Source: UBA5232 sp964557565 (GTDB taxonomy: Bacteria > Patescibacteriota > Dojkabacteria > SC72). From it: a stretch of 5,319 bases of DNA. Location: positions 1-5,319 of the forward strand of contig CAZLAH010000025.1 of assembly GCA_964557565.1 (NCBI GenBank), read 5' to 3'. The notes below the pieces were generated by a model. It searched no databases and was not told the DNA's origin. It worked only from the letters and a program-made list of their open reading frames with translations. This document shows, piece by piece, positions 1-5,319 of the stretch. A program made the translations under genes and the position numbers. How positions within the stretch are numbered: the first letter of the stretch is position 1; each line of letters begins with the position of its first letter.

Positions 1-116
1 TAGAGAAGTTAGAGAAATGTAAAACAGAAGAAGATTTGAAAAATGTATTTGAATTAATTGAACTCTTTCCAAAATGTGAGATAAAACATTTCTACGAGTT
101 TTATTCACAGATTTAA
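1..116 (+). CDS. 3' end of an unrecognised gene (5' truncated by window edge)
   Basis: A reading frame open from the window edge (first complete codon at 3) ends with TAA at 114-116. The 37 visible residues are charged and amphipathic and end in KHFYEFYSQI, which looks like the helical C-terminus of a soluble protein. No family can be named from so little. The gene would converge on the protease gene, with 33 bp between the two stops. Its stop codon lies inside the left arm of the bipartite repeat at 111-147. The - strand is also open in one frame across this stretch, so coding sense is probable but not certain. Confidence 0.45.
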   Translation, partial: EKLEKCKTEEDLKNVFELIELFPKCEIKHFYEFYSQI

Positions 117-147
117 GTTCCATTCCAGAAAGTGTAGCCCACCATTT
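111..147. repeat. Bipartite direct repeat, copy 1
   Basis: This copy has a 13-bp arm ATTTAAGTTCCAT (111-123), a 14-bp unrelated spacer and a 10-bp arm CCCACCATTT (138-147). Both arms and the exact spacer length recur at 832-868. It fills almost all of the gap between two convergent genes and begins 2 bp past the stop of the protease gene. The function is unknown. It could be a protein-binding site, a 3'-UTR element or a dispersed intergenic repeat. Confidence 0.75.
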
Positions 148-149
148 TC

Positions 150-791
150 TTAAACAATCATTGAAATAAGATTATTTAATCCATGTGCTAATACAGGTGA
201 TAAGAAACAATTAGTTTTCTTATACAAATATCCCCATATAAAACTAACTAAGAATATAGATATTGAAGATACTAGAGTAATTCCATTTCCCCATATAATC
301 CATCCTGGGAAATGAATTAACATAAACAAGAAAGCTGTTAAAATATTTGCCCAAAAGAATGGTAGTGAAGAATCTAGTTTCTTAAGTATAAATCCTCTGA
401 ATATTGTTTCCTCTATTATTGGTGCAAATATTACAGCACTAATAAAGGTTCCAATACTAAAATCTATATCAAATAAAATACCTTTAGATAAATAGTTATA
501 TATTAGATTTAAACTAAGTAATACTAGTGCAAATAGTATTGCATATATACCCCCTTTTTTCTTATTTTGGAATTGAAGAGCTTTAAATAAATTTTGTTTA
601 AATATTTTTCTAGAATATATAAACCCTAATCCAATCCAGAATATAAATTTAATAAGGATACCAAAGAGGGTTTTAACAAATCCATCTAGTGTACTATCAA
701 CATATAGGTATAGATATTGTCTAATGGTCCAAAAAAGGAAGAAGATTAGTATAAAGAAAATGATCTTTTTAAAGTTGTTCTTATTCTTCAT
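150..791 (-). CDS. CPBP/CAAX-type intramembrane metalloprotease (Abi/Rce1-like)
   Basis: A 213-residue polytopic membrane protein with about six to seven hydrophobic segments (roughly residues 9-31, 42-60, 80-100, 111-126, 146-168, 172-190 and 197-213). The CPBP family signature is complete: EETIFR at 127-132 (EExxxR, catalytic Glu pair), His160 at the end of FLFMLIH, and HGLNN at 203-207 (HxxxN). The family cleaves peptide bonds inside the membrane; bacterial members act in peptide or pheromone processing, bacteriocin self-immunity or surface-protein control. The substrate here cannot be told from sequence. Length is normal for a minimal CPBP protein. It starts at ATG (789-791) with no Shine-Dalgarno sequence, but with TATTAT five bases upstream, which suggests a leaderless or very short-leader mRNA. 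It lies 95 bp downstream of the DUF6512 gene on the same strand, so co-transcription is also possible. Confidence 0.88.
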   Translation of the reverse strand: MKNKNNFKKIIFFILIFFLFWTIRQYLYLYVDSTLDGFVKTLFGILIKFIFWIGLGFIYSRKIFKQNLFKALQFQNKKKGGIYAILFALVLLSLNLIYNYLSKGILFDIDFSIGTFISAVIFAPIIEETIFRGFILKKLDSSLPFFWANILTAFLFMLIHFPGWIIWGNGITLVSSISIFLVSFIWGYLYKKTNCFLSPVLAHGLNNLISMIV

Positions 792-796
792 TCTTT

Positions 797-802
797 ATAA
801 TA
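797..802 (-). promoter_or_regulatory. Possible -10 box of the protease gene (leaderless start)
   Basis: On the - strand, TATTAT (one mismatch to TATAAT) ends 5 bases before the ATG. Initiation about 6-7 bases downstream of a -10 would fall on or beside the start codon. The hexamer 17 bp upstream, TTCTAT, is only a poor -35. In DNA this AT-rich a chance match is quite possible. Confidence 0.3.
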
Positions 803-826
803 CTAAATAAATTTGAGTATAGAAAT

Positions 827-844
827 ATGGAATTTAAGTTCCAT
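827..844. repeat. Near-perfect 18-bp inverted repeat overlapping repeat copy 2
   Basis: ATGGAA (827-832) and TTCCAT (839-844) are exact reverse complements around TTTAAG, whose central TTAA is itself palindromic; only one pair of positions fails. The hairpin stem is weak (6 bp, AT-rich) and is followed on the - strand by ATTTCT. It could be a feeble terminator for the DUF6512 gene or a dimeric operator before the protease gene. Copy 1 of the bipartite repeat lacks the left half, so the palindrome is not part of the shared element. Confidence 0.4.
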
Positions 845-868
845 GCTATTCAACACATCCCACCATTT
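832..868. repeat. Bipartite direct repeat, copy 2
   Basis: The same two arms as copy 1: ATTTAAGTTCCAT at 832-844 and CCCACCATTT at 859-868, again 14 bp apart. The spacers match at only 4 of 14 positions, so the arms look constrained and the spacer does not. This copy starts 18 bp past the stop of the DUF6512 gene and lies between it and the protease promoter. Read on the - strand, both copies can be translated as KWWxxLxxMELK; that frame follows the DUF6512 stop in phase but is out of phase with the protease gene. Confidence 0.75.
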
Positions 869-886
869 CATATTCTCAATACTCCA

Positions 887-1414
887 CTATATCTTTCTAT
901 GCCCATACCTTCCTGTGACAGGATCTCTGAATATACCTAATCTTGGAGTATGGAAAGTAAATATTCCAAAACAAATAACTATCCCACACCCAACTATTAA
1001 TGCTATCCATTCTGGAATTACCAATATACCATTTACTAAAATCATATACTCACAAAACAATCCAAGAAATATTGAAATGTAAAATATCAATATGGTTACT
1101 ACAAGAATATGTTTTTTGAATATGGTTTTTGAAATTTCAAAAAGCAAAGGGATAGATACAAGCTCTACAACTAAGAGAGAGAAAAGAGCATTAAAAATAT
1201 TGCTATATTGATTTTGGATTGTAAAAATCTGAAACATAGCTACAAAAACTGTTGGTGCTACAAGCATTTTCATATGCTCCCAAGTACTCTCGTTGACAGC
1301 TGAAAAGAAATGTAAAACTAAACTATCCTTAAACCAATTATGAGTAAAGTGCAAAAGAGTACCAAACACAGAAATTATGATGAAAGAAATTAACAGGTTT
1401 GTAAATAAATTCAT
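887..1414 (-). CDS. DUF6512-type integral membrane protein
   Basis: A 175-residue protein with about five hydrophobic segments (roughly residues 3-23, 50-66, 74-92, 102-126 and 133-153). Two stretches recall the DUF6512 family: LLHF followed by VNESTWEHMK at residues 40-49, and the C-terminal FTFHTPRLGIFRDPVTGRYG at 152-171, where family members typically have a Pro-rich turn and an F-x-D-P-x-T-G-x-Y-G end. The molecular function of the family is not known; an inner-membrane location is clear. Length is normal for the family. It starts at ATG (1412-1414). There is no clear Shine-Dalgarno sequence, only a poor -10-like GATTAT four bases upstream. The gene is divergent from the long surface-protein gene across 108 bp and upstream of the protease gene on the same strand. 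The frame stays open for 27 codons past its TAG stop. Confidence 0.75.
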   Translation of the reverse strand: MNLFTNLLISFIIISVFGTLLHFTHNWFKDSLVLHFFSAVNESTWEHMKMLVAPTVFVAMFQIFTIQNQYSNIFNALFSLLVVELVSIPLLFEISKTIFKKHILVVTILIFYISIFLGLFCEYMILVNGILVIPEWIALIVGCGIVICFGIFTFHTPRLGIFRDPVTGRYGHRKI

Positions 1415-1507
1415 AGAAATAATCTGTTAAATTGCTAAAAGTATATGTCTATTCCTATTGCTATGTAAAGAGATTTTAAATTCTATAAAAATTTTATCTT
1501 TTAAATA

Positions 1508-1516
1508 TGCTATATT
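1508..1516 (+). promoter_or_regulatory. Extended -10 promoter of the surface-protein gene
   Basis: TGC followed by TATATT matches the extended -10 pattern TGnTATAAT with one mismatch and ends 6 bases before the ATG at 1523. This would put transcription start on or next to the A of the start codon, so a leaderless message. No Shine-Dalgarno sequence is present and no good -35 is visible, as is usual with extended -10 promoters. The rest of the 1415-1522 intergenic region is AT-rich and holds only a short direct repeat, ATTGCTA (1431-1437 and 1457-1463). Confidence 0.5.
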
Positions 1517-1522
1517 AAATAT

Positions 1523-4500
1523 ATGAAGAAATGGTATTTTGTTCTCTTTTTAATTTCCTTTTTGATTGTATCTTTCCTGTTTTGCTGGGATTTTAAACCG
1601 GAAGAGGCAGAGGTAAAAGGTCTAAATACAATTCCTTTTGAAAACGAACCGAATATAACGATAACTCCTGAATTAAACATATCCAGATTTTTTCCATATG
1701 TAATATCATCAAATAATATTCCTGGGACTCCTCAATCTGTATTCATTGAATTATGGGGGAAAAATGGTAATGGTGATACTACATGTTGGGATTATTATGT
1801 AGATGGAAGATGTGGTTCTAGTAATCTTATTAAGAACATGACATACAGTGATGGTCTATGGTCTACAGGTAATATATACCCAGATAGCATTTATCCAGAA
1901 ATCTATTTCGCAAGTTCAGAAATTACTTGGAAAAATACACCTTTATCTGCAAGTGTTAGAAGGAATAATTATCAAATTATGCATTTTAATAATCCTTTTG
2001 TAATGACTTCTGATATGTATCTTTATGTTGAGTTTAATGCACTTCCTGTCTCTACAGTTAACTCAGCTGATTTGCAAGTTTATCTTGTTGGAAAGGATTT
2101 GGATATAACGAAATTTAATACAAACTGGATAGATACTTTACCTTATATTTCAAAAACAGCTCCAGTATTAGATTTTATTAAGCCAAAAGATTTCGATATT
2201 TCTAAATATATTGGAAGTGATAATTGGTTTAAAGATTATGATATANNNNNNNNNNAATGCTGAATATCATCATACTCATTCTTCAAATTCTAGCCATAAA
2301 TTAGTTCCTTTGTTAACTAATTCTGATGGTACTATTGGTTCTAAGCATATAGATGTTAGTGAAGATTTTTGGGTAGTTCTTTATTCTCAATCACCTAACA
2401 ACAACAGAGGTTGGAATCTGCTCTATCAGCCCTCATCTCTTTGTACAAATGAAAATAGGTGGTATATGGGGGATATTTCTGGATGGAAAACTACATATCA
2501 GAATGGATGTCCAGACTCTCATGTTCATGTAGCAAGGAGAGAATCTGAACATATGGATGGAATAGGGGTAGTTTTAAGTGCTAATTATGGTGATAGCATT
2601 TCTGTTTCTCAGCCTGTTTCTTTCTATTTTGGTGAATTACCTAATGTCCCACCTATCTCAACAGCTTTTCTCTCTCCACAAATAGGGGGAACATATAGTG
2701 GTAATATTGATATTAATTGGGATCCATCCTCAGATGCTAATAACGATCCTATTACTTACAATATATATTTAAAGCAGGGTGCTGATTTGATTGATACTTT
2801 AGCTTCCTCGACTTCAAGTACTAGCATATCATCGTTCCAGACCTCTTCTTATCCCGACGGTTCTTATACTTTAGAAGGAGAAGTTTGTGATAGTGTAAAT
2901 CCTTGTGTACCATTTTCATTAAATGGAAATTTCTCAATAAGTAACACATTGCCTATCCAATCCCTCTCTGAAATCTCTATTTCTTCTTCTAATCCAAATA
3001 CTAGTTTTGCAAAATCAGGCGACACTCTTACTTTGACATTCTTGTCTACTGGTACAATATTAAATCCTGAAGTAAGTGTATATTCTGGTGGAGACTCCTT
3101 GAATGATGAAGAGACTTTTGTTGAAGAGGGTAATTTGTGGACATATTCCTACACGGTTCTGGATTCTGATACAGATGGATTCGTTACATTTTCGATTATG
3201 TCCGACACGCTAGATAAAGAATATTATGAAACTACAAGTCCAACTTCAATACTCATAGATAATACTCCTCCACAAAATCCTCAGTTCTCAACACCAAGTG
3301 GCACTTACTCTGAGACAAATCCTGTATTGGTTTCTCTATCTTCGGAAGGTGCTTATCAGATAAGATACACATTAGATAATATTTCTCCTTCGTGTNNNNN
3401 NNNNNNNNNNNNNNNNNNNNNNNNNNNNNNNNAATTTTACAGTAAAAGCTATTGCATGTGATTCTGTAGGTAATATCTCAAATCTTGTATCTTCGGAATA
3501 TCTTTTTAAAGCTGATTTGGAAAACATCACAATAACTAGTAGTAATACACATGCAGGTTATGCTAAGTACGGAGATGTTATTTCATTGATTTTTGAATCT
3601 ACGAGTCAAATAACCTCTCCTTTAGTTGAATTCTATATAGGAGAGGAAAATTTGATAGGTAATGTAGAAGTAGTAAATTTAGAAGATAATGTATGGTTAG
3701 CCTTATATGAAATTCCTAGTGGATCTTACAATGATGATATTTCATTTGTTATATCCTCAGCCGATTTGTATGACAACTTTACTACTACTACCGACCAGAC
3801 TGGAATATTTTTAGATAATATTTCACCTTTAGAGCCTGTTTCTTCATTAGAGGAGAATTTGTATAGTTCCATTAAGTTAGTAGAGCTCTCTTCTTCTGGT
3901 GCTGTATATATTAGGTACACTATCGATGGTTCTATTCCTTCTTGCTCCAGTGGAAATATATATTTAGCACCATTCACAATATCATCGTCAACAATTATGA
4001 ATGTTATCGGTTGTGATCTTGTAGGTAATGGTTCTGAGATAGCATCTTTCAACTATTTATTCTTAAATGCAACAACGACACTTGAAGATAAGGAGGAAGT
4101 AATAGATGAGGAAAAAAGTACTTATTTAAAAGAAGAGATACAAGAGACAGATGATCAAGCTCAAGAAGAGGAAGACAATATGGGAATTCCAGCTGATGGT
4201 ATAGATCTTGTCGAAGTCGTATCTAGTACGGGTAATTACAAAGTCGATATTTTGCGAAGAGGAATAAAACTATATCTCTCAGAATTTAGAGTTAAGATAT
4301 TAGACGAGGAAGGTCTTCCCTTGGATGGTTTACGAGTATCTTTACATTCGGATGTAAAGGAGGGTGTTACAGATATTAATGGTATATCGATTTTTAATGA
4401 GGTGGAAGTTGGAGAACATGTCCTTTCATTCGAATATGATGGTCGAATGTACCGGAGAGTAGTAAGCACTCAGAATCCAGAGCCATTGTCAGAAAGTCTT

Positions 4501-4626
4501 GAAGCAGAATTAGTCATTGTTAAAATAGCACCATATGATAAAAAAGATATCCTTTATTATATCCTTGGTTTCTTAGTACTTGCTTCTTTTTCTTTCTCCT
4601 TTTGGAAGAAACAAAAGAAGAAATAG
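1523..4626 (+). CDS. Large anchored surface protein (FN3-like, two Ig + CHB_HEX_C units), interrupted by two N gaps
   Basis: One gene read through two assembly gaps: frame 2 for 1523-2245, frame 3 for 2256-3395 and frame 1 for 3433-4626. Each segment is open to its gap, giving 1,018 visible residues. In order: signal peptide (hydrophobic residues 5-21, no lipobox); unrecognised beta-rich region with CWDYYVDGRC (residues 88-97), running across gap 1 into a His-rich stretch to about 2552; FN3-like domain (2649-2945, INWDPSSDANNDPITYNIYL); Ig-like (AKSGDTLTLTF) plus chitobiase C-terminal-like domain (IRYTLDN...ACDSVGN), 2970-3519; the same pair again, 3520-4068; acidic Glu/Asp linker (4069-4200); carboxypeptidase-regulatory-like domain with GVTDINGISIF (4276-4500); transmembrane helix (4549-4605) and KKQKKK tail. 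Role inferred: an exported, membrane-anchored adhesin or glycan-binding protein. No enzyme motif is seen. A genuinely broken gene is the alternative, but less likely. Confidence 0.85.
2246..2255. other. Assembly gap of 10 N inside the surface-protein gene
   Basis: The codon before the gap ends exactly at 2245 (FKDYDI) and the open frame after it starts exactly at 2256 (NAEYHHTH). Ten bases shift the frame by one; a true length that is a multiple of three would join the halves. The run of exactly 10 N is probably a placeholder. Confidence 0.9.
2970..3519 (+). repeat. Protein-level tandem unit 1: Ig-like + CHB_HEX_C-like
   Basis: The first of two adjacent, diverged units of about 183 residues within the surface protein. 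Landmarks shared with unit 2, in order: SSN, AK-GD, L-F-S, P-V, a hydrophobic D-N-(T/I)-(P/S)-P junction (3258-3270), LSS-GA, IRYT-D, PSC, CD-VGN and YLF. The unit contains the 37-N gap between PSC and the ACDSVGN strand. The DNA has diverged strongly, so the duplication is old and kept at protein level. Confidence 0.8.
3396..3432. other. Assembly gap of 37 N inside tandem unit 1
   Basis: The codon before the gap (TGT, Cys of PSC) ends at 3395 and the continuing frame starts at 3433 (NFTVKAIACD). In unit 2, 22 residues separate the corresponding PSC and CD; here 8 are visible, so about 14 codons (42 bases) are missing. 37 is not a multiple of three; 36, 39 or 42 would keep the frame. Confidence 0.88.
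3520..4068 (+). repeat. Protein-level tandem unit 2: Ig-like + CHB_HEX_C-like
   Basis: The complete second copy (183 codons). The Ig-like half starts with ENITITSSN and AKYGDVISLIF. The chitobiase C-terminal-like half (from 3826) has IRYTIDGSIPSC, then a Y-x-x-P-F-T-I strand and GCDLVGN, matching the CHB_HEX_C_1 pattern YTxDGsxPs...Y..pi...tikaxaxdxxGn. The unit gives the template for the sequence missing from unit 1. Confidence 0.8.
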
Positions 4627-4632
4627 CTACCT

Positions 4633-5175
4633 TTAGATATTCCGTTCTTTTATGACTTCCTCTTCTATATTTTCGAAAGCACAAAACATTATATATTCAA
4701 AATCAGTATTAACACGATTGAAATACCATTCTAAATCAGAAACGTTCTCAACATTTATTTTTGTATGACCTAATGTCATTGAAAAGTCTTCCTTTTTACC
4801 TTCTCTTGATCTTCTGATTCCCCCCAAAACTTTGAAGATCTCTTTTGAAAGCAAAGGATCAGCCATATTCATGCATGGATCTTCCGTTATACTATTTAAA
4901 GTACAAATAGTCATTCCTTCCTGTGAGAATAGTATATGCCTATTTGGAACATGAAGTTGTAGGCATTCATATAGTCTTGAAACATAAGGATTGTTAGGGG
5001 GATATCTCTCAGGTTGAAATAATAGTACTGAGGAATGATTATCTAGCTTCATTTTGTGGAAAATATCTGGAAATGATTTTTCCAATTTTACCATTGTGTA
5101 AACATTCCCAATTAAGTGGTGTTCTTTTTTTAAAAATCTAAAGACTTCGTCTTTGTCTAGTTTCTCCCAGCTCAA
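4633..5175 (-). CDS. Hypothetical protein, unrecognised family
   Basis: A 180-codon open frame ending in TAA, with its stop only 6 bp from the stop of the surface-protein gene (convergent, no clear terminator between). The product is soluble-looking, with no signal peptide or membrane helix, and is rich in charged and aromatic residues. It has four Cys (71, 91, 101, 165). Noticeable stretches are LLFQPERYPPNNPY (51-64), NRHILFSQEGM (78-88) and a C-terminal YFNRVNTDFEYIMFCAFENI (151-170). I recognise no family or catalytic motif. The longest frame starts with TTG (5173-5175), because an in-frame TAA lies just upstream. TATAGT eight bases before the TTG would suit a near-leaderless message. The first in-frame ATG is at residue 28 (5092-5094), which would shorten the protein by 27 residues; the charged helix-like N-terminus (EKLDKDEVFRFLKKEHH) argues for the longer form. 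Confidence 0.75.
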   Translation of the reverse strand: MSWEKLDKDEVFRFLKKEHHLIGNVYTMVKLEKSFPDIFHKMKLDNHSSVLLFQPERYPPNNPYVSRLYECLQLHVPNRHILFSQEGMTICTLNSITEDPCMNMADPLLSKEIFKVLGGIRRSREGKKEDFSMTLGHTKINVENVSDLEWYFNRVNTDFEYIMFCAFENIEEEVIKERNI

Positions 5176-5183
5176 TATTTCTT

Positions 5184-5189
5184 ACTATA
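5184..5189 (-). promoter_or_regulatory. Possible -10 box of the hypothetical gene
   Basis: On the - strand, TATAGT (one mismatch to TATAAT) ends 8 bases before the TTG start. The hexamer 17 bp further upstream, ATGATT (5207-5212), is a poor -35. The 12-bp palindrome at 5198-5209 falls between the two, where a repressor would block polymerase. Confidence 0.3.
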
Positions 5190-5197
5190 TAGATGTT

Positions 5198-5209
5198 ATT
5201 GGGCCCAAT
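5198..5209. promoter_or_regulatory. Perfect 12-bp palindrome, candidate operator
   Basis: ATTGGGCCCAAT is an exact inverted repeat. Its GGGCCC core stands out in otherwise very AT-rich intergenic DNA. It lies 23 bp upstream of the TTG start, in the spacer of the putative promoter of the hypothetical gene, and in a region that may also serve a divergent gene on the right. The binding protein is unknown. Confidence 0.4.
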
Positions 5210-5267
5210 CATACAGTTATTTAAGCATAATATCAATACTATATTGTCTTGCTTTCATTCTTGAAAC

Positions 5268-5286
5268 TGGTATACAATGATATTAC
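5268..5286 (+). promoter_or_regulatory. Possible rightward promoter at the window end
   Basis: Two overlapping extended -10-like matches precede the ATG at 5291: TGG followed by TATACA (5268-5276), and TGA followed by TATTAC (5278-5286), the latter ending 4 bases before the ATG, as in the leaderless layout of the other genes. TTGCTT at 5249-5254 is 16 bp from TATACA. Each element is weak on its own. Confidence 0.25.
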
Positions 5287-5290
5287 TTAA

Positions 5291-5319
5291 ATGACTGCCA
5301 AAAATATGAAAACTAGGAA
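5291..5319 (+). CDS. Possible start of a rightward gene (3' truncated by window edge)
   Basis: ATG at 5291 opens a frame MTAKNMKTR that runs off the window. It would be divergent from the hypothetical gene, with 115 bp between the two starts. Only nine complete codons are visible, so nothing can be said about the product. The call rests on the start codon, the -10-like sequence before it and the otherwise gene-free position. Confidence 0.25.

Noticed and set aside
111..147. tRNA 3' end or tRNA remnant, suggested by CCCACCA and the KWW-type - strand translation typical of antisense tRNA
   Set aside because: There is no T-arm stem around GTTCCAT, no complementary 5' acceptor strand upstream, and no cloverleaf in either copy.
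813..1082. Open frame of 89 codons on the + strand
   Set aside because: It is antisense to the C-terminal part of the DUF6512 gene and the region after it; the - strand product has clear family motifs and this one has none.
1583..1588. Lipoprotein signal, because a Cys (residue 21) follows the hydrophobic N-terminal segment
   Set aside because: The residues before it are FLF; a lipobox needs a small residue (Ala, Gly or Ser) at -1.
3726..4052. Open frame of 108 codons on the - strand
   Set aside because: It is entirely antisense to tandem unit 2 of the surface protein, whose domain motifs show the + strand is coding.
4236..4469. Open frame of 77 codons on the - strand
   Set aside because: It is antisense to the carboxypeptidase-regulatory-like domain of the surface protein and has low-complexity, non-protein-like content.
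4522..4626. Sortase-type C-terminal sorting signal
   Set aside because: The hydrophobic helix and basic tail fit, but no LPxTG-like motif precedes them (the sequence is IVKIAPYDKKD), so a plain membrane anchor is the safer call.
4606..4660. Rho-independent terminator between the convergent genes
   Set aside because: Only scattered short A/G-rich and C/T-rich matches are present; there is no stable stem followed by a T run on either strand.

Overview
The window is AT-rich (roughly one third G+C by eye) and comes from a draft assembly: it contains two runs of N, at 2246-2255 and 3396-3432. Codon use follows the standard bacterial code. All five visible stops are TAA or TAG, and no in-frame TGA is needed, so there is no sign of the UGA recoding seen in some candidate phyla. 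AT richness, starts without a Shine-Dalgarno sequence, and a multi-domain Ig/chitobiase-C-type surface protein with a single C-terminal membrane anchor would fit a Patescibacteria (CPR) or low-GC Firmicutes-like bacterium. This placement is inference only.

Layout, left to right. The 3' end of an unrecognised + strand gene (to 116) converges on two - strand membrane-protein genes: a CPBP/CAAX-type intramembrane protease (150-791) and, upstream of it, a DUF6512-type membrane protein (887-1414). A bipartite direct repeat of 13 bp, 14 bp spacer and 10 bp lies just past the 3' end of each of these two genes (111-147 and 832-868). A 108-bp divergent intergenic region (1415-1522) separates them from the dominant feature, one long + strand gene at 1523-4626. 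Its reading frame appears to change at each N run, and I read this as wrong gap lengths, not as real frameshifts. The product is an exported, C-terminally anchored surface protein of about 1,030-1,035 residues: signal peptide, unrecognised Cys- and His-containing N-terminal region, FN3-like domain, two tandem (Ig-like + CHB_HEX_C-like) units, acidic linker, carboxypeptidase-regulatory-like domain, transmembrane helix and KKQKKK tail. It converges, with only 6 bp between stops, on an unrecognised 180-codon - strand gene (4633-5175, TTG start). The last 144 bp form a probable divergent promoter region with a perfect 12-bp palindrome and perhaps the first codons of a rightward gene at 5291.

Nothing proves that these genes work together. 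The protease and DUF6512 genes may be co-transcribed or have separate leaderless promoters. The surface protein stands alone with its own good extended -10 promoter. I see no RNA gene, CRISPR array, insertion sequence or defence/toxin system. The strongest unexplained signals are the bipartite repeat after two consecutive genes, and the paired-cysteine, repeat-built surface protein whose gaps can be predicted from its own internal duplication.
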